Source: Macrosoma leucophasiata
Taxonomy: Eukaryota > Arthropoda > Insecta > Lepidoptera > Hedylidae
Length of the DNA stretch: 64,000 bases
Direction of reading: 5' to 3'
Assembly (NCBI GenBank): GCA_036365455.1
Contig: JAWQUS010000003.1
Coordinates: 6,902,001 to 6,966,000, forward strand
Made by a program: the position numbers and the translations under genes. This document shows, in pieces, positions 36,348-46,290 of the stretch (its first letter is position 1; each line of letters opens with the position of its first letter). The notes below the pieces were generated by a model that did no database searches, was not told where the DNA came from, and saw only the letters and a list, made by a program, of their open reading frames with translations.

Positions 36348-36960
36348 TAGCTGTCCCCGCGATTCGTCCGCGTGAGAATTTATGATTGTTCAGTATCTAC
36401 CCGGACGAAGTCGTGGGCGAAGCTAGTATAAAAGCCTAAGTTACACCTTATTGCGTCAGCTATCTGCCAGTGAAGTTCCCGTCAAAATCGGTAAAGCCGT
36501 TCCCAAGATTAGCCCCGCCAAACAGACAGAAAGACAAAAATTGTAAATAATGTTGTTTTGGTCTATGTACCGTATATACCATTTGCTACCAGAGAGTCCT
36601 ACGCTACTTTGGACACATAGCACGCAGGGAGCCAAAAATCTGGAAAAACTGATAGTTGTTGGAAAGATAGAGGGCAAACGACCTCGGGGCCGATCTCCTA
36701 CCAGATGGAATGACCAAGTCATCAAACTCACTGGCCTCCCCATAACAAAAGCCATGAAGAAGGCCGAAGACAGGCTAGATTGGAAGAATCTGGTGACCAA
36801 AGCCACCAAGACACTTCAGGGCGGGCACGACCTTCAGTAATGAAGAGTGCGCCATTGATGATGATGACCGTGTATACATACACACATAGTAAAAAGCGGT
36901 TATTTTTATATTACAAACAGACACTCCAATTATATTCATTTGTATGGATTTAGTAGGTAT
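36348..36960 (+). mobile_element. Arthropod dispersed repeat split by an RTE insertion
   Basis: The left half runs from CTAGCTGTCCCCGCGATTCG through TACACCTTATTGCGTCAGC, GTCAAAATCGGTAAAGCC and CAAACAGACAGAAAGACAAA to TATGTACCGTATATAC (36579). The right half resumes at ACCGTGTATACATACACACA and continues AGTAAAAAGCGGTTATTTTT and CAAACAGACACTCCAATT. The family is normally continuous across this point, and the RTE piece 36580-36866 interrupts it. Confidence 0.7.
36580..36866 (+). pseudogene. 5'-truncated, frameshifted RTE retrotransposon ORF2 C-terminus
   Basis: Two frames together give the end of an RTE-clade reverse transcriptase protein. RVLRYFGHIARREP is read from about 36594 in one frame. 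NLEKLIVVGKIEGKRPRGRS, PTRWNDQVIKLTG and a GHDLQ stop at about 36840 follow in the next frame, so a one-base indel lies near the AAAAA run at about 36632. 'FGHI-RR ... EGKR-RGR-P-RW-D' is typical of the region after the RTE reverse transcriptase domain. After the stop comes a GATGATGATGA tail, the RTE hallmark. Imperfect 11-bp direct repeats flank it (ACCGTATATAC at 36569-36579, ACCGTGTATAC at 36867-36877), which I take as the target duplication. Dead on arrival: no endonuclease or catalytic RT motifs. Confidence 0.88.
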
Positions 36961-37016
36961 TCAGATTCACTATCAATCTGCCTATTGTAGGCTGTATGCC
37001 TATTAGTCACTTTTAT
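36958..37016 (+). mobile_element. Possible degenerate R270 3' fragment
   Basis: ATTCAGATTCACTATCAATC, GTAGGCTGTATGCCTATTAG and TCAC loosely follow the R270 3' end. Weak. Confidence 0.25.
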
Positions 37017-37175
37017 TATTAATGAAAAGGTTCGAAGAACACATGTTCATTAAAGGTAATTAACATAATATTATTATTAAGACAGCAATATTGTTTCAAG
37101 GTCAGAAAACATATGCATTTAAAGTAGGCATTAATGTTTTTATGTTATCTTAAATAGGTATAATAATTATCTAGA

Positions 37176-37290
37176 CTCCACCAATACGCATTGGAGCAGC
37201 GTGGTGGAGTAAGCTCCAGGCCTCCCCCCAAAAAGGAAAGGGACTCGTGCCCTGCAGTGGCACGTTTAATGGGTTGCCATTATTATTTTA
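37176..37290 (-). mobile_element. Partial SINE-like repeat (same family as 10012-10262)
   Basis: Minus strand: AATGGCAACCCATTAAACGT, CCACTGCAGGGCACGAGTCC, GGAGGCCTGGAGC, TTACTCCACCACGCTGC and CCAATGCGTATTGGTGGAG. The 3' half is absent. Confidence 0.8.
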
Positions 37291-37636
37291 TGAAATATAA
37301 TTAGACATATAAATAACGAATATTTAAATATATAGAACTAAAAAAAACAGAAGAAAGAAAGCACAACTGAATACAGAAAACAATAAAACTCAACAAGGAA
37401 TGCAATTACAATAGTTGATCAATAATTAACATAGACTTGACTTAATGAAGTAGTCTATTACGTCTATGTAATTAATAATTACATCGTCAATTCAATGCAA
37501 TTAACAATTAACGGATCTATTCATAAATAAGTATTGGATTATCGACTCGGTCGCGTGATTGAGGTAGGTATACTTACTTTGTTGCTAAATTCGAGAACTT
37601 TCACAAAAAAGCTTGTATCTATATTTATAATGGGCC
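37291..37636. other. AT-rich non-coding DNA
   Basis: No recognisable feature. Confidence 0.4.
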
Positions 37637-37738
37637 AAAACGTAACCGGCGAATCTTGGGTGTTTGCATGTACACTTGCATGCATTTACCTCTGCCTACC
37701 CCTTCGGGGATTACAGGCGTGAAGTTACGAAGTTACGT
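37637..37738 (+). mobile_element. Short GGGGTAGGCAGAG-family element (T95)
   Basis: It begins AAAACGTAACCGGCGAATCT and contains CTCTGCCTACCCCTTCGGGG and ATTACAGGCGTGAAGTTACG, ending in a duplicated GTTACGAAGTTACG. It is an inverted-orientation copy of 41600-41700. The 10-base end AAAACGTAAC is intact on the left; the right end is altered. Confidence 0.8.
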
Positions 37739-37841
37739 ACTAAAAGACTGAAGTTGGGGCAGTTTAGCAGTGATTACTACACATTTACTATTAATAGATC
37801 TGGTAATTCAGTAAATTGGAAAATTAGTATTTTATTCAGTA

Positions 37842-37878
37842 ATTGGGAAACTCAATTCAGTAAATTGAGTTTCCCAAT
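37842..37878. repeat. Snap-back hairpin at the LINE 5' junction
   Basis: ATTGGGAAACTCAATT (37842-37857) is exactly complementary to AATTGAGTTTCCCAAT (37863-37878) around a CAGTA loop. The right arm is the start of the LINE reading frame (F-P-N before DKFLLVGDFNI). Three ATTCAGTAA(A)TTG-type repeats occur at 37806, 37835 and 37855. Confidence 0.9.
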
Positions 37879-40284
37879 GATAAATTCTTATTAGTGGGTG
37901 ACTTTAACATCACACTTGCTAGGTGGGTAGCTCATTTAAATTCTTTTGATAATAAGTTGCACCTTGAAAACCCATATGAAAATATATTGACATCTCAATT
38001 ATTTGCGTTCCTGTGTTTTAATGATTGGTGTCAATTTAATAATATTAATAATGTGAACAATAGGAAATTAGATTTAGTAATATCCGACTCGATATGTTCC
38101 GTGCAACGAGTCGAACCATTATCATTACCTGAAGATGGACATCACCCCTCGCTTAGTATTGATTTCAAAATTAATTACACTTTGAATTTGTGTCCTGCCT
38201 CTCGAATAGTACGACGTTTTTATGCAGCTGATTATAACAGAATTAATTTTGAGCTATCTAATATTGATTGGGAAAATATAATTGTTTCAAATAATATTGA
38301 ACTTGCGGTGGATAATTTCTATAGAATTGTGAACGATATAATAGATAGGCTAGTGCCTCAAAGGTTAGTTAAAAATAAGAACAAATATCCGGCTTGGTAT
38401 AGTAAGCAATTGATCAAGCTAATTAATAGAAAACAGAAACTTCATAGGAAATGGAAAATTTATGGTAGACAAAGTGACTATGATTATTTCTCGAATGTGC
38501 GTTTTGAAGTAAAAAAGTTGGAGGTCTTCTGTTATGATAAATTTATCTGCTACGCTGAATATAATATTCAATTCAATACAAAATATTTCTGGTCTTTCAT
38601 GAAATCTAAACGAAATAACAGTGAAATTCCTAATACTTTATATCTTGGTGACTCTCACGCATCAGAGGGTCAATTAATTGCTAATCTATTCAATTCTTTT
38701 TTTCAATCTGTATTTGAGTCCCCTACTACTGTTTCCGATGACACAGCCAGTAATGTCAGAAACGAATGTATGATTAATTCAATTTGCATAGATGTCGCCG
38801 TCGTTGAGAAGTACTTAAAACTACTCAATGACAATAAAGGAACTGGACCTGATGGTATTCATCCGATTTTTCTCAAGCGATGTTACAAACAATTAGCGTT
38901 TCCCCTAACTTTATTATTTAATATTTCATTAAAACTGGGCGTTATGCCCACATTATGGAAAAAATCGATTATAGTGCCTATCTTTAAAAATGGTGATAAG
39001 CACAACATCGCAAATTATCGTGGTATCTCCAAACTCTCTGTAGTGCCTAAACTTTTTGAGAAGATCATTTACGATTCTCTTTTTCCGGTAATTAGACCTT
39101 TAATAATACCTAACCAGCACGGCTTTATCTCTGGTCGCTCTACGGAATCGAATCTCTGTGAATTTTTGGATGTGGCTTTGGAGGCAATGGAGAGGGGGTA
39201 TCAGGTAGATGCCGTGTATACAGACTTCTCTAAAGCATTTGATAAAATATCACACAATCTGTTAATAACGAAATTAGAGAAGCTTGGTATACACGGTGAT
39301 CTCCTAAGATGGTTAACCTCTTATTTACGCGAAAGGTCCCAAGCTGTAGCGGTCAAGGGTTATACATCTAGTTTTGTTCCCATCACGTCCGGCGTGCCTC
39401 AGGGCTCCCACCTTGGTCCACTTCTTTTTAACATATTTATTAATGATGTTATGCATTGTTTTATTCATTCTAAAGCATTATTATTTGCTGATGATACAAA
39501 AATATTCACTTTAGTTAAATCTGTTGCACACTGTCAATTGTTTCAAGATGAATTAAATAAATTTTGTGAATATTGTTCTCTTAATAATCTAAAATTGAAT
39601 ATTAGTAAATGTCACATAATAACATATTCCCGTAAAAGGCAACCAATATCTTACAATTATATGCTTAATGATATCTCAATCGAAAGAGTGAGTGAGGTCA
39701 GAGACCTAGGAGTGTATTTAGATTGTGAATTAGACTTTGCTTCTCATATAAACAGGGCAACATCTAGAGCTTACAGAATGTTGGGTTTTGTGTACCGACA
39801 GTGTAAAGATTTTAAAAATATCAATACCTACATAATGTTATATAACTCATTAGTCAGAACTCACTTAGAGTATGCATCTACAGTATGGAACCCATATTAT
39901 ACAACCTATATAGATCAGGTAGAACGTATACAGAATAAGTTTTTAAGACGATTAGGTCACATATTCAAAAACTCTACTGCACTACTACAAACATTAAAAT
40001 TAAGACGTGAGCACAGAGATCAAATATTTCTATTCAAGATAATTAATAATCATATAGATTCTCCATTTCTTATGAACCGGATATTATTTAGGTGTCCCAA
40101 GGTGAACATTCGCTCCAATGCGGTTTTTTCAGTTTTTTCAACTCCAAATTGTAGAACAAACTATGCTAAAAATAGATTTTTGGTAAGAGCTTGCAACATA
40201 CATAATAAACGATATAATCACATTGACATGTTCAACTGCAAACTGTGTAATTTTACTCTATCTGTGAAAAAAGTTAATACATAA
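37864..40284 (+). CDS. Non-LTR retrotransposon ORF2: endonuclease C-terminus plus reverse transcriptase
   Basis: The frame is uninterrupted from just after a stop at 37861 to a TAA at 40282. No start codon is meaningful, because the copy is cut off upstream. In order (numbered from the GTG at 37894) it shows the end of an APE-type endonuclease (LLVGDFNI at the start, LDLVISD about 59-65, DGHHPSL about 81-87). The reverse transcriptase follows: NDNKGTGPDGI about 312-322, the first catalytic aspartate in YTDFSKAFD at 444, GVPQGSHLGPLLFNIFIND about 500-518, and FADD at 531-534. A C-terminal region has scattered cysteines (NCKLC near 781-785). In life such a protein nicks target DNA and copies its own RNA. 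This copy lacks ORF1 and most of the endonuclease, so it cannot retrotranspose alone. The absence of stops or frameshifts over 2.4 kb implies a young insertion. Motif order fits the Jockey/CR1 group; exact clade not resolved. Confidence 0.93.
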   Translation: MEFPNDKFLLVGDFNITLARWVAHLNSFDNKLHLENPYENILTSQLFAFLCFNDWCQFNNINNVNNRKLDLVISDSICSVQRVEPLSLPEDGHHPSLSIDFKINYTLNLCPASRIVRRFYAADYNRINFELSNIDWENIIVSNNIELAVDNFYRIVNDIIDRLVPQRLVKNKNKYPAWYSKQLIKLINRKQKLHRKWKIYGRQSDYDYFSNVRFEVKKLEVFCYDKFICYAEYNIQFNTKYFWSFMKSKRNNSEIPNTLYLGDSHASEGQLIANLFNSFFQSVFESPTTVSDDTASNVRNECMINSICIDVAVVEKYLKLLNDNKGTGPDGIHPIFLKRCYKQLAFPLTLLFNISLKLGVMPTLWKKSIIVPIFKNGDKHNIANYRGISKLSVVPKLFEKIIYDSLFPVIRPLIIPNQHGFISGRSTESNLCEFLDVALEAMERGYQVDAVYTDFSKAFDKISHNLLITKLEKLGIHGDLLRWLTSYLRERSQAVAVKGYTSSFVPITSGVPQGSHLGPLLFNIFINDVMHCFIHSKALLFADDTKIFTLVKSVAHCQLFQDELNKFCEYCSLNNLKLNISKCHIITYSRKRQPISYNYMLNDISIERVSEVRDLGVYLDCELDFASHINRATSRAYRMLGFVYRQCKDFKNINTYIMLYNSLVRTHLEYASTVWNPYYTTYIDQVERIQNKFLRRLGHIFKNSTALLQTLKLRREHRDQIFLFKIINNHIDSPFLMNRILFRCPKVNIRSNAVFSVFSTPNCRTNYAKNRFLVRACNIHNKRYNHIDMFNCKLCNFTLSVKKVNT

Positions 40285-40530
40285 TGTTTACTTTTTGTCA
40301 ATTTCCTACAAATAACTTTTTCATGTATTGTATATACACGAAATAATTAATTGTATTAAAATTTTTTTTTTTTTAATGTACTTAAACTTATTCAAAATTC
40401 TGTAGTCTTCGCTATGTAATTTTTAGCATTGGAACTATTTTGGCTAATTAATTATTCATGTCCTACCATAACCATATGTATTACAAAAAGCTGTAAGTTT
40501 CCTTAAATAAATAAATAAAATAAATAAATG
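37864..40530 (+). mobile_element. 5'-truncated Jockey/CR1-group LINE
   Basis: The copy starts abruptly inside the endonuclease coding region and runs through an intact reverse transcriptase frame and a 3' untranslated region of about 245 bp. That region ends in a TAAATAAATAAATAAAATAAATAAA tract (about 40505-40529). Loss of the 5' end with an intact 3' end is the usual outcome of target-primed reverse transcription. I could not identify a clear target-site duplication because the 5' junction is rearranged. Confidence 0.9.
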
Positions 40531-40902
40531 AATGTATCGACTAACGCTTCTATGCTCGTTGCCAAAAAACGAATGCCCATTTGAATAGCCTTATTCAAAT
40601 CGGCATAACCTACATGCGAACGGGTTATATCGGCGTGAATTATATAAAATCACGTCGCAAACGATACAGAATAGCTCGTTATAAATAAAATGTATTGGTA
40701 ACGCGAGTTAAATTTATTTGGTTCACAAAAGGCCATGAGCGTCAATCAGCGAAATGATCACTTTGATTCGTGAGAGCTGCAATGTTACGCAATGATGCCA
40801 CCTTACCGTCCGATCATATTTTCGTCTTTATTTCAATAGCTGTCATAACAAATAAATAACTAAGCTTAGTTTTATAGCACTTGTTATCAACGCAACTAAT
40901 AT
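40531..40902. other. Flank between the LINE and repeat X
   Basis: No recognisable feature. Confidence 0.4.
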
Positions 40903-41256
40903 TTTTAACCGAGTTCAAAAAACGAGAAGGTTCTCAATTCGGGTGGTATATATATATTATGTATGTACGTGAATTTCGCCGAGATTTCTAGACCGATTTA
41001 CGTAATTCTTTTTTTGTTTGATACGGAATAGTTTCGAATTGGTCGCATAAAAATTTGATTCAGATAGGCCCATCAGTTTTTATTTTATGAGCATTTTTTA
41101 CTTACTTTCACCTTAGACTAAAGGAATTAGAATAAACGGCGAGTTGTCATACAGTGCGTTGAATCCACTGACGACCTAGATAGTCCTAATGCGCATGACA
41201 ACAAGATGACAACAAGTGACAATGACACATTTACTCATCGACGACACAACACAGCT
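40903..41256 (-). mobile_element. Repeat X, uninterrupted inverted copy
   Basis: On the minus strand it starts GCTGTGTTGTGTCGTCGATG, continues GACAACTCGCCGTTTATTCT and ATCAAATTTTTATGCGACCA, and ends CGAATTGAGAACCTTCTCGT plus GAACTCGGTTAAAA. It is collinear with 32381-33090 but lacks the hAT insert and has a short AT tract. It therefore serves as the empty-site reference for that insertion. Confidence 0.9.
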
Positions 41257-41434
41257 TATTTACTCCTTCGTGGATAATTTTTTTAAATTGATTTCGTATA
41301 GTCGTGTAATAATTTTGTATCGACACACCTAAACAATTTAATTAGCACGAAGCTAAAAGAGTCAGATTTTACAAATTTAACAGATGTGAACATGAATCTA
41401 ATTGGCAATGCAGCAATAAACTAAAAAGTATGAA

Positions 41435-41883
41435 ATAAATATAACTACGTTAAGAAAAACCGACTTCAAAACTGAAAAGTAAAAAATAATAAAGAATTAA
41501 TTGTAATTATATACTACCTATTATTTATATGTGCTATTTACTAATAGGTTTAAAGTCGGTGCCAAGTGAAAATCACTAAAGTAGGCATTTCATTTTATTA
41601 AAACGTAACTTCACGCCTGTAATCCCCGAAGGGGTAGGCAGAGGTAAATGCATGAATTCAAGCATACATGCAAACACCCACGATTCGCCGGTTACGTTTT
41701 GTGCAGTTTATTAATTTGCTCGGTGATTAAAATATAATTATTTGTTTAAGGCTTGGCACCGACTTCAAACATATTAGTAAATAGCACATATAAATAATAG
41801 GTAGTATATAATTACAATTAAATCTTTATTATTTTTTACTTTTCAGTTTTGTAGTCGGTTTTTCTTAACGTAGTTATATTTAT
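41435..41883. mobile_element. Long palindromic MITE (AAAAACCGACTTCAAA family)
   Basis: Inverted repeats of about 120-130 bp are visible. ATAAATATAACTACGTTAAG, AAAAACCGACTTCAAAACTG, TACTACCTATTATTTATATG and AAAGTCGGTGCCAA on the left are mirrored on the right by TTGGCACCGACTTCAAA through GTCGGTTTTTCTTAACGTAG and TTATATTTAT. A TTAA sits at the same place in both arms (41450-41453, 41865-41868), but the palindrome continues beyond it, so I do not take TTAA as a target duplication. The short T95 element sits in the centre. No transposase. Confidence 0.88.
41600..41700 (-). mobile_element. Short element T95 with 10-bp inverted ends
   Basis: AAAACGTAAC (41600-41609) and GTTACGTTTT (41691-41700) are exact inverse complements. 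Between them lie TTCACGCCTGTAATCCCCGA, AGGGGTAGGCAGAGGTAAAT and CACCCACGATTCGCCG. Copies or fragments also occur at 33309, 37637, 53166, 55172 and 61467. The intact inverted ends suggest a tiny MITE rather than a SINE. Confidence 0.8.
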
Positions 41884-44800
41884 CAATGTATGTAATAGGT
41901 TTACGTAAGATGTGCCAAAATATTGTCATTCGTAGAGTAGATAATTTAGTAGTGTTTGAATAGGAACTTTCCAGGAATAAATTTACGGATTCAAAAGAAA
42001 GGAACATACAAATGAATTCATTAAATTTTTATTTCATAATATTTGTGAACCCACCTATGTAGGTATATGCAAAATATTTTGGCACCAACCCAAACGTCTA
42101 CCCGTATTTAAAATTAAATGCCTTGACACTCCATTTGCACTTATACTTTCGTATAAATGCAAATAGGTACAACATGAATAAAAAGTTAAAAAAGAAACCT
42201 CTAACCTATCTGACCGTTCTCATTTTATATCTCCGTGTATAAAACAAATCAACACCGTTACAAAAAGAATCGAACAAGTTCCCTGAAAGGGTAGTGATAA
42301 ATTTTTCTAGAAACCGATTAAGATTCGACGGCAAAATTCCCTTTAAGGGGCTCATGAATCTTCCCGTTTACGGCGATTAGAGAGAGATGGATATATGCGA
42401 GAGATTGTCCAGATAGGGAGGCAATGCATGGCTCGTACGAAGCTGGTTCGGAAACCAGTTTGGACGGCCCATGCGCGTAAAGGGCAAATAAAAGTCATAA
42501 CGGGGCGAGAGTAACCGCTGGTGCCATAATTGTGTGAAGAATGCATTTGCGTCACCCTGAGATCCAATCCTCGACGTCTGTGGTCGTGACTTGTGTTTTG
42601 AATATCTATTATGTGGCCGCCCGCAAACAAGCGTACAGGTTATCTTCAATCCACAATGGAATGCTCGGAGTAAAGTTCGTACGTTTAAAGCGTGCTGACC
42701 TTCGTTCTTCATAAGTCACGATCATATTATATTACAGCGTTGCACTGGCCATCATTGTGTGATAATTTATTAATTCAATAAATCCGTAACATTTACGATA
42801 TTAATCACACATATTTCTCAATCGTGTTAATAATATAAAATATTATACAATTGACGCATACTGACAAAAGGCTTTTCAAGAATATAAGCGTGTATCGTTC
42901 GGAAAGGGTGTATCCTTTGTTCCTTTGAAACGCTATTGAAAGCAGGAGTGGAATCCCTATCTTTTTAAACTTATAAATCGAGCCGTCAGTGTCTGATCAC
43001 TAAATTTTTAAAGAGGACTAGATTGAACAGATTTACTGGATGCTATTACAACTTGCTGAGGTAATAGAGATAGAGCCGGCGACGTTGGAGGAACGAGACG
43101 GAAGATACCTACTGGTTCAAGTAACGGTATATTGGGGTGAAAGTACACATACACTGGTAATGAGTCGAGTGTGTAATTTTCAACAATTTTGCTACAACGT
43201 TATAAGAAATATTAACCGAGCAAAGTTAACACGTTCCGTGTTTCTAATTATCGACAGTTTCGAAACCGATAAAAAAAGTTCATGCAAAAAAATAGGTTAC
43301 GAATAATGAACACGAAAGGTTACTTCGGTGTGATAAATAACCAGAAGGCCACGAAACCAGTTTTAATTATGATTTTAAATATTACGATGAATTTAAAGTG
43401 TTTATTTTTTACTGTTTATTATAATTAGGTTTCGGTGAGAACGTGAATTCGGCATGGATGAGGTTGGTCATGCGAGCGATATTTGCAGGCGGCTCACGGG
43501 CACTCGAAAATATGCAAATTCTTGTTTACGCAGTGGACCGAGGACGGAAACGGTACAGTCCACCATTTGCAATTCCACAACGATATTGTACAAAATGGAG
43601 ACGACGCTTTGAATAAATAACTAGGTGGAATAGATTGAGTATAGATTCGCGTCGCGTTCACGGCCGCGTTCTCAGTCGGCCATTGTTCTTTACGTAACGC
43701 CAGCGTGACGCGCGCCACGCGATTATTATGCTTATGCAGGTGTTCGCGTTTCAGTGTCGATTTCCCTCACTATTGTCTTCGTAATCTTGCAGCTAATCTT
43801 CGCATACCATTATTTCTGTCATTGCCATCATCGATCGCAGTCGTTCATTTTAATTTGTCATTATCATATTCGTGCACAGCAAACATTTTATAAACGAAAA
43901 TTGATTTACGAATATGTAACATGTTTGTGAAGTTTTCATGACGTAACGGTTTTCCTCATCGATGATAAGTAACTACTGTTGGACGTCTATAAACTAGGTA
44001 TTAATTTAGATTGTGTTTGTACCTTTAACAATTTACGCACTCAAAGCCAATAATTTGGAGGTGATTGTGATTAGGTACTATCTGTATATTCTGTATATCC
44101 AAAAGATGTCACTATAAAGATGTATTATTATGCGGTAGATTTATGAGATAATTGCCAATTAAGCCGAGGTTCTCTCATAAATATCTACCTTAAAAGCTCT
44201 ACCTGTCTATATTGACAGCACAAAATTAAATATACTAGAATAAATTCTTGCAAGCTAATTGATCATTATTGTAAACCATACGGTAACCATACCTACGAAG
44301 AATACGGCTGAGAAGATTTAATTTACATAATAAGCACTTAGGTAATAAGCATGAAAAACAGTTCGTTCGAGACAAAGGATTTAATAGTGTGTCTTTTATA
44401 ACCGCTCGGCATAAAAGAATTATCTCACCATTGATAACTGAGAAGCGAAACGCGGCTCATTTCAAACTGGTTGGAACACCAATTTATTTTATCTCGGCTC
44501 CACACTCCAGACAATGGAACACTTCAGCCGCAAAGACGTCAAAACAATTACAAGCCACGGTTAAGATTACAAGGTAGTAAACGAGATACAATACCCAGGT
44601 AGAGATGACATGAAGTATTTGGGAGTTAGTAAAAACACGGAATTAAAATCATTAAGATGTCTGTCTATGACACTGCAGAACAGAAAATAGATTCAGAGCT
44701 GGTTTTTTGCAGATAACTGCTAAGTCTAATAGCGATGGAGACACCGACAACAAAGAAGTAAAAATACCTGTAGTATAATATAATTAACCAATAAACTACA

Positions 44801-45159
44801 TCAAAGCCAAAATACTAGACGACCTTCAAACAGAAATAAATATAGCTAGCTATTTAATAAAATTTAATATATTAAACAGATATATTTATATTCAATAACA
44901 ACTTTTATATTTCTGTTACAAAAACGTCTTGAATTATGATAATTATATGTATTTCTTGAATTTATCTGAATGTAAAAGTAAGGACTGCTTAATAATCTTT
45001 AAAAATATATATTCAGTGGGTAGTTTCTAATGCTTAATTAAAATGGACTGGACTTGTGAAAGTTCAACATAACTTTGAAATATTTATTTGTCTGTGTTTG
45101 AAATGTTGTCATTAAGTTTCAATCCAAGGGATCCAATGAACTAGTAGTAGTACGAGAGT
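41884..45159. other. Mostly unique-looking DNA; possible conserved non-coding blocks
   Basis: No repeat family recognised. The stretch 42280-42720 is less AT-rich with overlapping minus-strand frames (92 and 111 codons) that lack motifs. 43440-43720 is GC-richer and ends in a CG-dense patch (CACGGCCGCGTTCTCAGTCG). An imperfect hairpin lies at 44134-44189. These are candidate regulatory stretches at best. Confidence 0.4.
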
Positions 45160-45400
45160 TTTTCAGTAAAAGAGTTTGTGGTTGTGGGCATCACCTAATC
45201 TACTTGCCGCTGATCGGTAGTATTCAACGCTATCGTGTTCCGGTCAGTTGGTACCTAAGGCCTAAGCTAATTAGGTAGTTAGGATCATCAGGAGTAGCAT
45301 TTACATTGAAATCTCTGGTTTTTATGAAGGTAGACGATTTTAGTCTTGAGTATTCACTTACCATCAAAAATACTTGTTGCCCACTTTCATATCATTAAAG
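45160..45400 (+). mobile_element. R270 family copy, diverged
   Basis: GGGCATCACCTAATCTACTT, GCCGCTGATCGGTAGTATTC, CGCTATCGTGTTCCGGTCAG, TTACATTGAAATCTCTGG and ATTCACTTACCATCAAAAAT follow the family order. It is immediately followed by the mariner-like fragment. Confidence 0.7.
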
Positions 45401-45404
45401 TCCT

Positions 45405-45590
45405 GGTGTGTTCTAAGGTTTTCGCGAGCTACACTCATGAAAATAATACTGTTTCACGGATTTATCAAACTGCTGTCAGACAAATCACCCGAGTCAGTCA
45501 GTCTGCCCGAAACCACGGAAGATGAGAAACGACCGAATCGTCGGATTGATTTTAAGAATATATTTAGTCTAATGGAGTACGTCTCGTGCT
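45405..45590. mobile_element. Deletion derivative of the TGTTCTTAGG element
   Basis: It starts with the outer end (TGTTCTAAGGTTTTCGCGAG, CTACACTCATGAAAATAATA). At 45466 it switches to the element body in reverse (AAACTGCTGTCAGACAAATC, CAGTCTGCCCGAAACCACGG, AAACGACCGAATCGTCGG). The protein-like 79-codon frame here is entirely repeat-derived. Confidence 0.75.
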
Positions 45591-46059
45591 TGACCAGCTT
45601 TTCGTTTAATTAAGGAGCAATGATTCACTCGCGCCACCGTGTCACTGACCTTCACTTAATTGCGGATGCGAGTCTGACACGCTTCTGTGTACCGTGGCAC
45701 CGTTCCCGGGCGCGCAGGTTGAACGAGCATCGTTTGAGAATTTTGAGATACTTGCTCAGTTTTAAAGGATTAAAATGCATTTTTAAACTTCAAAAGGAGG
45801 TAAGGAAACAAAATATGTATTCTTGCCTATTTGGGGTGTAAATTTTTTTGAGGTTAATGCCAGCAAACCTCCTAAAAGAGAAATCTGAAGCAAAATAGGA
45901 ACCAAAGTTGAGTACGGTAGTTCGAGGTGCCACTGATGCGATGTTTTAGTAATAGTTTTTTTATCTACACACATTTTAAAATAGGTGCAAGGAAATTGGC
46001 AAAATAGCATTTGGTACAAAAATGATGCTCAATCATTTTGTAATATACACATATTTATA
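45591..46059. other. Non-coding DNA
   Basis: No recognised repeat. A GC-richer patch lies at 45630-45740. Confidence 0.35.
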
Positions 46060-46290
46060 TTATCCCTATTCCCTAATAATAATAAATGCGAAAATGTGTG
46101 TTTCTCTGTCTGTATGTGCCGCTTTTATAGCAATGAGCAGCTGAATCGATTTTAATAAATTTAAAATGCAAATTGTTCGACACCTAGGAAAGAATATAGG
46201 CTACATTATTAAAAAAATCTTAATAAGGGTTGAAAGTTTGTGTGAAAGTCCGTCATACCTGATACGAATTCCACACGAACGATGGCAAAA
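46060..46290 (+). mobile_element. Dispersed insect repeat (TAATAAATGCGAAAATGTGTGT type)
   Basis: TAATAATAATAAATGCGAAA, GTGTGTTTCTCTGTCTGTAT, AGCTGAATCGATTTTAATAA, AATATAGGCTACATTATT and GTGTGAAAGTCCGTCATACC follow the layout of a very common lepidopteran non-autonomous family. Ends not fixed. Confidence 0.55.

Noticed and set aside
41450..41868. piggyBac-type MITE with TTAA target duplications
   Set aside because: TTAA occurs symmetrically, but the inverted repeat continues about 15 bp beyond it on both sides, so TTAA is inside the element, not flanking duplication.
45374..45613. Protein-like 79-codon frame
   Set aside because: Its sequence is the reversed body and left end of the TGTTCTTAGG element, so it is repeat-derived.
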